A stretch of 64,000 bases of DNA. Source: Mortierella alpina (lineage: Eukaryota > Mortierellomycota > Mortierellomycetes > Mortierellales > Mortierellaceae). The translations under genes were made by a program, and so were the position numbers. The notes beneath the pieces were generated by a model. The model was not told where the DNA came from, did no database searches, and saw only the letters and a list, made by a program, of their open reading frames with translations. Each line of letters starts with the position of its first letter. The first letter of the stretch is position 1. Positions 50,768 to 61,807 of the stretch are shown here, in pieces. The stretch spans positions 558,001-622,000 of the forward strand of contig JANATF010000015.1 of assembly GCA_029449245.1 (NCBI GenBank). Direction: 5' to 3'.

Positions 50768-53700
50768 TTACGATGCTGTAGACACTGTCGACAAGGCACG
50801 CTGAACCGAAGTCGTCAAAAGCCCATAGACAGAATGGATTTGCGTCGGAACATGCGCGCGAGCCCATCCCGACGGAATGTTTCCTGCAGTGGCTGCAGTG
50901 GCCATGGTGGCTGCGGAGGAGACATGGGGTATTTTGGTTGCCGCAGATGCTGTAGCACAGGCGGTCGTCGTTGCGGTGGTGGGGTGGCTGCAACAGGCGC
51001 TGGTGTTGACCGTCGACGACATGGCCGCGTGAGGGTGGGTCTGGTTGAGCGCACTGGAGGCAACTGCGCATGCGATCGAGGATGCGACAGTGTCATCGGC
51101 CAGATGATGGACTGGTGGCACAACGGAGTGCGACTTGGCCATTGAACCTGTTTCAGAATACTCCAAGGAGGACGACGACGAGAGTACCGATGATTTGACA
51201 ATGTCTTCCTCGGCTGCAGCAGGAAGGGTACATGTCAGGGCAGCCAGTTCATCGAGATTTTTGAACATGGATTTTCTGGTCCTAATAAGTGATGGCCGGT
51301 GTTCCTTTCCATGTCCTAAAGATCCCTTGACCAACGGGAAATCGTGTCTCTGATACGTCTGCTGACTGTATGGGTGCTCTCGATATTGATGGGGTCGGCG
51401 CAGGTTGGACTGTGGAGACTGCTGGGCGGCTGACAGTGCTGAGGGATATGCGTGCTGTTTCGAATAAGTACTCGGGTGTGAGCTCTCTCCGTCAGAGTTG
51501 GACGCGCTATGATAGCCCGAGGAAAGGTCCAATGACAGGGGGCAAGCGGGGCACCCTTCAAAGTCATAGTTCACAGTACTTGACGCAGGCGGCCGCTGGG
51601 CTATAGAACGTTTCTCTGCCATGAGCAGGTCCGAAAGCAAAGATTGTCGTCTCATAGCACCTGGCAAGTCCGTTGCTGTGGTCTTCGGAGCAATAGCGGG
51701 CGGAGGTTGCAAACAATGAGAAAGCTGCGCTGAGCTGTCATCTTTTGTAGACAGACCTTGCCTCTTGTACTGTAAATGATCCTGATAATCGTTATCGCTG
51801 TGTTGTGCATCTGTGACAATAATCAGCTGGTCCAGAGGATCATCGGTCTCCGAGTCTTCAACGTCGCTATCCTCGTCATCGGCGACGAAGAATGTGGCCT
51901 TGCTGCTTTGCCTTGGCTTTGGTGAGGGTCGTCGCAAAAATCTTGTCGGAGGCGTTGTGGGTCTGCAATGTTTTACACCAGAGGCAAGGTTGTACCTAGA
52001 TTTGGATTCCGCTGACAGCGCTGCCGCATTGTCAATGACCGTGTTCAGCAGCCGGTTTAGGCTGGTCTTTGAGCGCTGTGCCAAAAGTCGCCCTCGCTCG
52101 CCCGCATTTCGCACAGTCTGAATAGGCGAAGACAGCACAGATGGCGAGTAGGGTCGACTGACGGGCTCCTCTCTTATCGGTGGTCGTGACTCCGAGCAAG
52201 AGCGTTGCATTCCCACCGGGTATCTGCGAGGAGAAGAGAATGTGGATGTGATCAAAGAGCCCCGAGGGGCAATGTCTAGGGAATGCGTGGGCGGCAGTGA
52301 GGTGGATGATGAGAGTGGAGCGATGTGGCGGGTGGGAGAAAAAGTCCGTATCCGGTAGCCTTCTCGCTGGTTGAGCAGTGGAGTTGGCGGCCGAGAAGCT
52401 ACGGCGGATTCCGAGCGTGGTGACAGTGCGTCAGAGCGCTGTGTGGGCCTTATCCATCGCCTTTTGTCCATGGTCGGTAGGAACTCGTCACAATCCCCTC
52501 TCAGCCCCGTGGCACCGGACGACGGAAGGCAGGTCAAGTCATTTTCCATGGGCGCAAGGGACTCGTGCTGGTACGCCTGGGTCGGCGGTGTTGTGTCGAG
52601 CGAGCTTAGAGGCTTGACCTGAGAGAGTGTGCGGTAATGAATCCGTGCCTGTGTCTGTGTGTGTGTCGTCGGCCCTTGTGCCTGGGAAGGCGAGCGTGCG
52701 TGCGCTAGTGCCTGAGGACAATAATGCTGATTCATCATCAATGTGGATGGAGCAGCGGCTGTTGCATATTGGGCTGGACTGTGCATTGTGGATGTGTGCG
52801 CCTGTGCTTCTCTCTCCTGGTCGTACTCGTGCTCACCAAATGCAGACTCTCGGTGCCAAAGCTGCCACTGCCAGTATTCTGTCATGGCTTCCCACTGCCG
52901 CTGATTGCTCTCGAGGACCTGCTGCTTAATGCGATCGTATGCTGTGATGAGCAGACAGAGGTGATGGAGGATGTTAGCAAGGTGCAACTGCAGAGGGGCT
53001 GGACAGGATAGCAATCACAAAAAGAAACTCTCTGGCCATGGCCAAGGCGATTGAGCCGGGAATGCAAACGGCGTGCTCATAGGATATGAGCTTTGATTGT
53101 CGTAGGTGTGATAAATCATATCGTATCGCCCATTCCCCAATCACAGCGAACCAAAGGGCATACACCAATCACAGTGGGTCCAAGCTCAGCTTATTTTGCT
53201 TGACCCTGTGAAAAAAACAACCACTTCGTTGGAGCCAACACGAAAACAGCTGTTGACAATGCCTGAACGCCAATTGAATGGAGGATAAGGGTGCTGCTGC
53301 CTGATGTGAACTGTTGACAATGGCGCTCCTAAAGACGAAGGCAGGGCCTTTGCATTCTTTCCCTTCTCTTTTGCAGCACAGGAGAGCAACAATTACAAAA
53401 GAGAGCGAGAGCCTTTGTGGAGCGCGATAGCCGGAGGTCGAGGAAATGACAGACGGACTCAAACAAGCACATGCTGCGCTTACACATGCGACGTACGCCT
53501 GTGTTTTCTCTGCTGTGGCACAGTCTTTGTCAAAGAGGATGCAGGGATGTGTGCGAAGGCGCATCCGAATATTCTTTAGCACACGGGGATAGATATGAAT
53601 ATGAGGATGCAGATAGGGTACATCTCATTCGTCTGAGAATGAATGGGCATAATCACTTTGAGGTAGGGTACAGATAGAATGTGCAATTTGGATAGTGCCA

Positions 53701-55555
53701 TTCGCCCTGGGCAAGGTGCCATCATTGCTGCACACCTTCGGAGCTTGATAACTCCGAATGGCTGGCAAGGCAACAAAGGGGGGGAGAGAAATCACAGGAA
53801 TCCCGAGAAAAGGAACTAGGCTTGTATCCATGCTCCGATCATCTAACGGACGCTATGCCTGCGCATTTTCACATACCTTGCCAGAGGAGACTGCTTGGTA
53901 CTGTGAACGCATGAAATGGTGGGAAAGAGATAGGGAGAAGGGGCAGCAAGGGGTGATCCACGAGCGGAAAAAGACGTAAAGACGAAAAGGGACAAAAGAA
54001 GAACGGAGTGGTGTAGGATGTGGACGGTGTAAGATATGGATGGACGGTGTAAGATACGGATGGACAGTGTTAGAGCAAGGTCGTGATAGTTCACCGGCCT
54101 TGATCAGAGCCCGGGAGCAGCGGGTGGTTGTGTGATGGCGTATGGTGCGTGAAAGGGAGCCACGCTTTTATGGGGCGGAGATGGTGCGATTGCAGAGAGA
54201 AAAGTCGCATTGTTGTGTGAGGCATATATGTACGTGCGCCTCTTGTGGACGCAGAGATAGACAAAGTGCACAAAAAGGCAGGCATGGCATAAGGCAGCGT
54301 CTTGCATGAGAGTGGCGACGTAAAGGGGAGTGAGAGCGAGTGCGCGAGTGGTCGAGGTGGTCGTTAGACAATGCGATACATGATAGCGTCGCGCATAGCT
54401 ATCGCAGCGAATAACCACGACCCGATTCGATGAAACTTAATCGATAGGAATCAGTCCTTCCCTCTCTCGCTCTCGCTCTCGTTCACGTCTTGCTCGCTCG
54501 TCCCTTTTGTCCTCTTATCTCTGTCTGGCTGTCTCTCTCTACACACCTCTCTATCTATCTGTGCCGTAAACGCGTGGAGGTGTTCCACTAATCACGCATG
54601 AGTGCAGCAGAAACTAAGCGACGTCACTCCGTTCCCAGACAGCGCGTATGCTTGACTAGCCCTGTCCCACCAGTAGACCACTGTTACTGCCAGACACTAC
54701 TCTGGCAGAGTCAAAGAAAGCAAGAAGGTGTGTGTGTGTGTGTGTGTGTGTGGTCACTCTGCAAGCCAAGAGGGCAGTGAGGGAACTTTGGCCCTCGCCA
54801 GTTGACTGCCTTGACTACTTGACCATACCTTGATAATAGCGGTGTTCCTGCCAATAGGATCTGGGCGATGATCCAGACTGAGAAATGGGATGCTCTTGGG
54901 CGAGGATGGAATTGCAGATCTGGCATGAAGGTGGAGTGGGATGAGCTGAGGCGGAAGAAGGAGAGGAAGAAGAAGAAGAACAGGAGGAGGACGAGGAGGA
55001 GGACGAGGGCGAGGAGGTGTGGATGTTGGGAGCAGAGCAAGGCGGCAAGGAAGGGGAAGAGCTGAATGGCGAACGGGCCAAGGCTCGAGCTATGGTCGCT
55101 GAGGTGGCTGAGAGCGTCTGCAAATACGATGGGCGTGTCTCGCCGCCCGCCGCGGTCGACCTGCTCTTGTGGCAGGGTGGTGCGCTGCTGACGGCCCTGA
55201 CGCCGGCGCTTCGGGTCAAATACCCAAGGAGGCTACTCTGCGTGCCCCGCCTCTTCCGCCGGATCCGGGTGCTGGCCGTCACTAGGCTGGTGGCCGTCGT
55301 GCCTGAGGAGTTGTTACACGAAAGCACTGGGTGGTGGGACTCGGGTGAATGAACTGCCGCTGCTGCATCTTTGCTTCTTTCTGAGGGATTAATCTGTGGT
55401 CTTGATGTGTGCACTGAGTGGAAGGAGCTAGCTGACGGATGCTGGAGGTGTCGTCGCTCCAGCTGCGGGGTGTGTAAGGTGGATGAGGTTGGCCAGGACA
55501 GGGAATGCAGGGATGGGGGTCGCAGAGCCAGGGTGATAGCAACCGGCTGCGACAT
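50768..55555 (-). CDS. Large Ser-rich, mostly disordered protein with a 1.9-kb intron
   Basis: Two exons (55555-54829 and 52941-50768) give 966 residues; the junction is phase 1 and in frame. The family is not recognised. Exon 1 is Ser/Thr/Pro-rich and ends with CQICNSILAQEHPISQ then RSYWQEHRYYQ. Exon 2 opens with AYDRIKQQVLESNQRQWEAM then TEYWQWQLWHRES, so the splice completes a Trp/Tyr/Gln-rich helical stretch. The rest is low-complexity with phospho-like RxxS/SP sites, an acidic patch (ATFFVADDEDSDVEDSETDD), SLLSDLLMAEKRS and SLIRTRKSMFKNLDELAALT, which look like short conserved linear motifs. A scaffold or regulator is likely, but this is inference. Alternatively translation starts at 53014 in exon 2 without the long intron. 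The intron (52942-54828) holds a TG microsatellite and a 20-bp tandem repeat. Confidence 0.6.
54013..54072. repeat. Three-copy tandem repeat of about 20 bp
   Basis: Imperfect copies of the form GATxTGGATGGACxGTGTTA/AA, the last two best conserved. It lies within the long intron of the Ser-rich gene. Confidence 0.75.
54728..54752. repeat. (TG)n microsatellite
   Basis: About 12 TG units within the long intron of the Ser-rich gene, some 75 bp from its modelled 5' splice site. Confidence 0.95.
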
Positions 55556-56984
55556 CAGGCAGAGTCAGATGGAAGCAGTAGTCAATGCGAAAAAAAGGCG
55601 TATAGCGTCCGGTGGAAGAGGGAGCAGGGGGCCGGAAGGTGCTTGACGCAGTGGAGGAATGCAGCTGTTGAGGATGTTGGGGATGTTGATCAAAGGGAGA
55701 GGAACAAAGAACGAGAGAGTGAGGGCAATGGATAAATTTGAGGGTCCCAAACAGATGCGGAATGTTGAACTTTATCGTGTGGTACAGCCTGCTGCACCAG
55801 AGTCGACTGCCGAATCGACTGCTGAATCCTGCAGGATGCTGGAGAGCGGAAACGGCCGTGTCGATGTGCAAGAGCGCAGGTAGCAGTAGCCTATGGCGGG
55901 AGAGTGGTGTTAGAGTGGTGTTCACGCGAGAACATGGTGCATGGTGGATGAAGAGGACGCCAAAAGACCTTTTGGCTGACTGTTCCTGAAATACGGGAAG
56001 CGCGATCGTAGCATTGGAGTCCTTTGACCATACCATTCGTGCATTCCTAAGCCTTGAAACGTCCGTAAAGAATTCTTGAACAACTGTCGCTCCTCTTGGA
56101 TTCGGCACCTTCACTGCAACAATGCCAAGGCTTTATTAACAACCTTGTCCTCTGACCTCGTTGCTGCCATTCACATCTCCTATAGATACGTGAACGTCTG
56201 CATATCCGGCTGATGGGTCAAAGCGATTGACACATCGTCACATCATGCCAACCCACTCTTCGCAGGGGGGCTGCTCGTGCCGCGCGTCGTGAGCATGGCT
56301 GCAGCTATCGTGCGCCATTTTTTTATGGTGCAATGTAAACTAAAGGTGGTTTGTGTATAGTCCTTTGAATCCGTTTGTGCGTCAGCCTATTTTTTTTTCT
56401 CCTATCACTCACCAACTGTCGTTACGCTGGATGTGCTGCGACCAAGGTCGATATGGCGCGGGTGTACCATGGCCGCCTTGAACCTTGTATCTCGCCATCA
56501 GACTCGGCCAGAGGCACGCGGCGAATTCGGCACAAGCCACACAAACACACCTCGCCTGCAAAAAGCGTCCAGTTGTCCGAGGTCGTCTTGATTCTGCCAC
56601 GGCCTACGTCGGATGCAGCGCCATCGTTCTTTCGCATTCCCCACTCTCTCTCTCTCCCGCCCACACGCCAGCTCGCTCCACCGCCGCGCTGCTCTACCTG
56701 CGACATTGCTCCCGAGCGTCTTCTGCACAAAGCACAGGTCTTTCTGGACGAGCACTGCAAAAAATATATAAACTTCCAACTGCCAACAATGCTCCGCACG
56801 CCCTAGGAACCTTTTCCGAACCCGAATCAGCCCTACAGTTTAGCCATCATCATCAAGACTGACCTCGTCTGCGAGAAAGGTTCGGAGATCTGCTTTTTTT
56901 TGCCGGGACTTGCGATGGGAATGGGCACGCTTGTGGTCCTGAATCGAGAACTGATCAGACTTCTTGTCCGCTTTTAGTTTTGTG
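55556..56984. other. Divergent intergenic region with one doubtful small minus-strand frame
   Basis: 1.4 kb between the Ser-rich gene and the PPR gene. A minus-strand frame beginning at 56114 (MKVPNPRGATVVQEFF, then TDVSRLRNARM) has protein-like composition. It could be the first exon of a small gene, with a possible 48-nt intron (GTATGG...TTCAG) leading to EQSAKRSFGVLF. I do not recognise it, and the downstream frame becomes low quality. The rest is probably promoter and leader sequence. Confidence 0.4.
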
Positions 56985-59900
56985 ATGCTGAGGAGGAAGG
57001 GCGATGTGTATCAGCGGGTCCTGAGGATGGTTCCCCAGGGCCCGGCCCAGAGTCATCGACCTTCAGCCACGGTCTTGCCTTCACCGCCCATACACTTATC
57101 TGGAAGCAGATCCTCGAAACCTACACAGATCAGGGGTCCAATAGCAACAACACCTGCATCAGCTGTAGGAGCATCTGGGGCAGGACGTCATGGATTCTGG
57201 CGCGTATCCACGGCTAGCCACCATGACCTTTGTCGCCACCATCCACACACATCGGCATCACAGCAGAGCTCCACATTTGCTTCATTACAGCGGTTTTCAA
57301 CTCTTTCTCAGCAACGGTCGACAAGTCTGCGAGCAACACGCCAAAAATCACATCCGACGTGCCATTGCTCTCGCCATCATCAGCACCACCATCATCATCA
57401 CCATAGTCGGCCCCACTGTGCCACACCCGCCAAGCATATTCGCTCGACCTACGATCCAGAACTCGCGGCTTGCATGGACCGTTGGATCAGGATCACCTTC
57501 ACAGGACAAAAGAGAATGCAGTCGAGCGTTGTGAAAACCATGACAACTCCGTCAACAGCAGCATACAGTGTGGTCGACATTGCTAACTCTGTGTCGGCAG
57601 GCGACTCCTTCAACCCAGCTCGGACTCCTCAGCAGCACGACGATCCCGCACGGCCGGATGCAGCAACATCTGAATCGACAACGTCTGCCAAACCGTGTGA
57701 AAGACCGACCTCCTCTGCAAACAAAAAAGTCGTGGCACTTCGAAAGTCTCTTAGCCACATCCCAATTGAGGACTACGATCCAGCATTGCCATTCATATCA
57801 CACAACGAGCCAGGCTGGAAACGGAAACCCATGTTATCAAAGGCGGGACGCAAGGCTGTGGACCGGGCCTGGCACCAATACTTGAAACTAGTCAAAGGCG
57901 ACTATGGAGGAGATATGTCGAAGCAGGATTATACCACGCTGATGTACACTGTCCGCCACTCCTGGGATCACAAGGAAGGGGCGGCACGGATCTTGACACT
58001 GCATGAACACATTAATAAGGAGGGCATCCTCATGACCAGGGAGATGATTGAGATGGGGATCCAGGCGCATATCGTTCTCGGATCTATTCCAGGAGCCGTG
58101 CGTCTTTATCACGAGATAGGCAGGATTGCCGGGGAGGGCTCAGTCGAGCAAAGGAGGATGCTCGAGGTGATGCTCGATGGGTTTAACACCAGCCAACTGG
58201 AACTGGACGGGATCGCGTTCCTGGATGGCTTCCCCACCTGTTTAGCCGCCAATTTCAAACCGCCCCTGAACTTTCAACACCTCTATCAGCGACTCCTATC
58301 CGACCAGTTGCGGTCACTGGGCGGCATGGACGCATCCTCAAAGTCTATCGCCGCCATCAAGCGTTTTTTACAGTCGCCCACCCCGCCCCGGTTACTCGAT
58401 GTGAGGCGAGTGCTATGGATTCTTGGATCAGACTCGGACACTTCCAGGCTGGTGTACGACTTTTCCAGACGTTTTTCTGGTTTATTGGTCAAGACGGCGA
58501 ATACAAAAGCAATGACCCCCCTGCTGCAGAGTATATTGTCATCCTGCCATGTCCAAGAAGCTGTCCGCGTGCTTGATCTGATGCTCATCCATGGTTTGGA
58601 ACCCGAGATGGAGGAGGTTCGACTATATTTGCTGCGCGACTTCGCAAAAAGTACGGTTGACAAGGAGGAAACGCAAGGCGTTATCGCGCAGTGGGACTTG
58701 ATGGCATTGCAGCGGATCAGACAGCCCCGCGAGACACTCGGTCTGATCGGCAACGTAGAGCACCACGATCTGGATCTCGATATCGTATCCCAGTACATGC
58801 GACTCATATCCAAGTGCATCAAGAACGACGATATTCCAGGAGCGCTAAATGTGGCCAATTATATCTACATGCGAGGCTGGTCAACGTCAGAACTGGACTT
58901 TAAGCAGCTCAACAGCCATATGGTCAACTACGGCCGATCCAACGCGTTCGTCGACTACCTTGACGTCCGATATACCCTCGGTGGCGCCTCGAAGCCAGAT
59001 CTGCACACTTTCCGCCGCCTGGTCTATGCAGCCTGCCGTCGATCCGACCTTTACTCTGCGCTCAGTCTGTTCAAACTTCTCAGGGTGCGACATACAGACT
59101 GGTTTGTCGACGCTAGTATCTACAACTCCATCATTTCGACCGCTGGTGCTACTGGGCACGTCCGAGTCGCAGAGCGGACTTTTCGCTGTCTTCTGGAGGA
59201 TGGGGTTCAACCGGATCGATCCACGTTCCATGGGCTTCTGAATGGATACACCAACGCCAAGGATCTAGAGGCCGCGGTTTTGATTCCGGAACAGATGGTC
59301 AAGCACAAGCTGACGCCGACGACCAGGACGTTCAACTTGGTCATGAAGGCGTATCTCGGCACCAGGTGTGACCTGGCCACGGCTAGGAAGCTGTTCCGTG
59401 TGATGCAGCTCTCAGGAAACTCAGCAGTGCCGCCCGATCTGGTGACGTTTAATCAGCTCTTGGAAGGCCACCGCCGTGCAGGAAACATGCAATGGTTCGA
59501 TGCCTACTTTGACCGGTTTTTTGGGCAAGCAGCACCTCAGAGTCCAGTCCCTCCGCAGTCATTGCCTTTGGTGTCTTCATCCCTGTTGGAAATGGCCAAG
59601 GATCCTACTGCTGTCGCCGATGCATCAGCCGACATCCCTGCGGAACAAGTGGAAAAGGACATTAGCGGTGGTGTTGCCGGTCAGGCAAAAAAGACCAGTC
59701 GCCGAGCCAAGGCAACGCCGATCCGTCCTGAATCTTCAGACGACAAGACTCTGCTTGTTCAGCTCAAGCACTCGCTGCTCCTGCCTAATATAGATTTACC
59801 CACGATCTGGGAGCTATGGCGCGCGATCGAGCCCAAGTTTGAGTCTCAGCCGACGATCGATGCAACCGCCACGGCGACCGTCAACGGCACCACCAGCAAT

Positions 59901-60200
59901 ACGACGCCATCTAGAGTCCGTCTCGTGGAGGACACTTTCCGACCCAAGACACATGTACCCTTCAAAAAGAGGATGGGAGACCTCAGCGTTCCCGCCACGG
60001 ACAGCGACCACTTTCGATTCACGACGCTGACGCTTTTCAGGGCTGCATTCCGATCCAGAGGCGATCTATCGGGTGTGAAGCAGATGGACAGGATCCTGTC
60101 GGACTTGTTTCCGAATCACCCGATGGGTCAAGCGGTCATTGCGAAGCAAGGGATCAAGCGGAGTAGGATCCATGCCAAAACCAAAGGCGCCAACTCGTAG
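56985..60200 (+). CDS. Mitochondrial pentatricopeptide repeat (PPR) protein
   Basis: Single exon, 1,071 residues, using the first true ATG (the open frame extends 21 nt upstream only with TTG). The N-terminus (MLRRKGDVYQRVLRMVPQG) is a likely presequence. A Ser/Pro-rich region with a His cluster (HHQHHHHHHHS, flanked by CHC and HC) follows. From about residue 300 the protein is helical. Clear PPR units lie at about 660-850: HTFRRLVYAACRRSDLYSAL, ASIYNSIISTAGATGHVRVAE, VQPDRSTFHGLLNGYTNAKD, TPTTRTFNLVMKAYLGTRCD and PPDLVTFNQLLEGHRRAGN. Such proteins bind specific organellar RNAs for processing, stability or translation; the target is unknown. Earlier degenerate units (residues 350-650) are probable. 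Convergent with COA3 (211 bp between stops). Confidence 0.88.
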   Translation: MLRRKGDVYQRVLRMVPQGPAQSHRPSATVLPSPPIHLSGSRSSKPTQIRGPIATTPASAVGASGAGRHGFWRVSTASHHDLCRHHPHTSASQQSSTFASLQRFSTLSQQRSTSLRATRQKSHPTCHCSRHHQHHHHHHHSRPHCATPAKHIRSTYDPELAACMDRWIRITFTGQKRMQSSVVKTMTTPSTAAYSVVDIANSVSAGDSFNPARTPQQHDDPARPDAATSESTTSAKPCERPTSSANKKVVALRKSLSHIPIEDYDPALPFISHNEPGWKRKPMLSKAGRKAVDRAWHQYLKLVKGDYGGDMSKQDYTTLMYTVRHSWDHKEGAARILTLHEHINKEGILMTREMIEMGIQAHIVLGSIPGAVRLYHEIGRIAGEGSVEQRRMLEVMLDGFNTSQLELDGIAFLDGFPTCLAANFKPPLNFQHLYQRLLSDQLRSLGGMDASSKSIAAIKRFLQSPTPPRLLDVRRVLWILGSDSDTSRLVYDFSRRFSGLLVKTANTKAMTPLLQSILSSCHVQEAVRVLDLMLIHGLEPEMEEVRLYLLRDFAKSTVDKEETQGVIAQWDLMALQRIRQPRETLGLIGNVEHHDLDLDIVSQYMRLISKCIKNDDIPGALNVANYIYMRGWSTSELDFKQLNSHMVNYGRSNAFVDYLDVRYTLGGASKPDLHTFRRLVYAACRRSDLYSALSLFKLLRVRHTDWFVDASIYNSIISTAGATGHVRVAERTFRCLLEDGVQPDRSTFHGLLNGYTNAKDLEAAVLIPEQMVKHKLTPTTRTFNLVMKAYLGTRCDLATARKLFRVMQLSGNSAVPPDLVTFNQLLEGHRRAGNMQWFDAYFDRFFGQAAPQSPVPPQSLPLVSSSLLEMAKDPTAVADASADIPAEQVEKDISGGVAGQAKKTSRRAKATPIRPESSDDKTLLVQLKHSLLLPNIDLPTIWELWRAIEPKFESQPTIDATATATVNGTTSNTTPSRVRLVEDTFRPKTHVPFKKRMGDLSVPATDSDHFRFTTLTLFRAAFRSRGDLSGVKQMDRILSDLFPNHPMGQAVIAKQGIKRSRIHAKTKGANS

Positions 60201-60411
60201 TAGTCAAAAAAAAACGACCACTTGAATAGAGAGCCATTCCTCCCCCCTCCCTTCCCTGCCTCCTTCCACCATTGTATTGTACAAATCGTAGGCGAACAAA
60301 AACATTGCTATCTTCGTTTCCCGTATTTTGTATTTACATGATGCCAAGTTTTTTTTGTTTTCGCCAGTAGAGTGGCATAGTCTGCTTTTTTTTTGTCTAT
60401 GGTTTCTTCGT

Positions 60412-60842
60412 TTATGCCGATGCTGTTGTTGATGCTTCCTCCTCCTTCTTCTGTCCGACCATGTGGCTAGGAAGCTGAATATCCGAGAAGTCGTCCTGTC
60501 TCACAGCCATGATCGAGTAGGCGTCTAGTATCAAGGCCAAAATAAAAGAAGCGAATATGAGTATCCCGTTTCCAAAAAAAAAAACTTCCCAGTGGTTGTC
60601 GAAGTGGGTCATCGAACAAAACCCTCCGGTGTGTATGAGTGTATATGTGTTTGCGCTGGTGACGGTAAAAAAAAGGCAACTTGACGAGGGAGAGGGCGAC
60701 ACATACAAACGGATGCACAGAAAAGGACGATGCCCGCTCCTGTGATCGCATTCCTGACACGGAAGGGCGCCGTGGCACGCTCGAGCGCAGGCGAGCGCTT
60801 GAATCCCTTCTCGTAGTATGACGTTGGCTTGGGGAAGATCAT
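60412..60842 (-). CDS. COA3: Cytochrome c oxidase assembly factor COA3 (CCDC56 family)
   Basis: Two exons (60842-60707, 60524-60412) give 82 residues, normal for Coa3. Basic N-terminus (KGFKRSPALERATAPFRVRN), then one transmembrane helix spanning the splice (AITGAGIVLFCASVYAYSIMAV), then the diagnostic QDDFSDI and a short Lys/Glu tail. The intron falls inside the helix: T|AC makes the Tyr codon of VYAYSI. Coa3 is an inner-membrane protein that binds newly made Cox1 and, in yeast, regulates its translation with Mss51 and Cox14. The open frame read through the intron is unrelated. It shares a 261-bp divergent promoter with the BORCS6-like gene. Confidence 0.85.
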
Positions 60843-61103
60843 TGCAGGTTCTGGTTTTCCGAGGCGGGTTGGTGTGAATGTGTGTGTGTGTTCCTATTTC
60901 CGCCCTTGCTCTCTCGGGCGAGGAAAGATCGCATCCCACTGGTGGCTTGTGCCAGGTTCTGACTGCTCTATTGTGGGGCTGTCCCACTTGGCCACAGGGT
61001 CAAGGGTTGCGAGAGCACCTGGACTTATCGACCTCGGACCCCGCAGGACGGTGTTCAGTTCGCGCATTCCACCAGACCAGCACAAAAAAATAGCAGCCAG
61101 CCA
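60843..61103. promoter_or_regulatory. Compact divergent promoter COA3 / BORCS6-like
   Basis: 261 bp between head-to-head starts, with a short GTGTGTG stretch near the COA3 side. Promoter role is inferred from layout only. Confidence 0.45.
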
Positions 61104-61684
61104 ATGCCCATCGGAAACGCCATCCCCATCGACGTGTCCTTACTCGAGGACATTGAGCAGTCGGCTTTACAGCTTTCTTCTCAACTGGAGGCGCTCCTTG
61201 CTGGCCTCCAGTCACACCTTCAACAGGTACACTCGGCGCAACAGGAACACGCAGAAAAGTACTGCGTATGTTCAGAATCAGGAAATACTCACGACCAGCT
61301 ATTGTTTATTTTCAATACACGGGAAAACTTAGGCAGCCTCCGCGACATTGGGTTCCGTCAAAGTCTACGAGTCCAGTCTGGTGGACGGTGTCTGTGGCCA
61401 GGTCGAAGCCTGTGTGGAACAGACGACAGACCTGATCAGCCGCTGCGATGAAATGGACAAAGATATGGCCTCAATAGCAGCCATTGCCACGCAAATGTAA
61501 GTCGCCAGAGACAGACTCCCGTTGTGAATGCCTTGTAAGCAACGCAAAAAAAACTAAAAAATAAGTCATGACCCTTCTTTTGCACGGCTGTCGCGCGCGC
61601 ACTCGTGTGTGTGAAAAATAACCAACAATACGTAGAAAATCTATCAAACAAGCGGTTGATCTACTGGGAGCCTCCATAAAGTGA
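61104..61684 (+). CDS. Small coiled-coil protein, BORC subunit 6 (lyspersin)-like
   Basis: Three exons (61104-61226, 61333-61496, 61636-61684) give 111 residues. A second possible donor 39 nt later (AAGTACTGC|GTATGT) would add 13 residues. The whole product is amphipathic helix: LEDIEQSALQLSSQLEALLAG, then LQSHLQQ, then AASATLGSVKVYESSLVDGV, CVEQTTDLISRCDEMDKDM and IKSIKQAVDLLGASIK. The helix-(A/S)-LG-V...RC(D/E)E pattern resembles the C-terminal domain of BORCS6, a subunit of BORC that couples lysosomes to Arl8 and kinesin in animals. The match is by pattern, and short coiled coils are easily confused; another BLOC/BORC-type subunit is possible. Convergent with TAD3 (123 bp between stops). 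Confidence 0.6.
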
Positions 61685-61807
61685 CGACAATGCGAGGCCA
61701 CTGTAGAGCATTCAGAATATATACCCCCCTCCTCCCCCGGACAAGTGTTTGAACGATCATGGCGACATCTTTTTTCGCATTTAATATTATTATTACTATT
61801 ATTATTT

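Noticed and set aside
53015-54828. Coding content inside the long intron of the Ser-rich gene
   Set aside because: Open frames are short or reflect TG and tandem repeats; none has recognisable similarity.
56375-56806. 143-codon plus-strand frame ahead of the PPR gene
   Set aside because: Mixed composition with no domain, no presequence or splice partner; it is more likely the PPR gene's leader.
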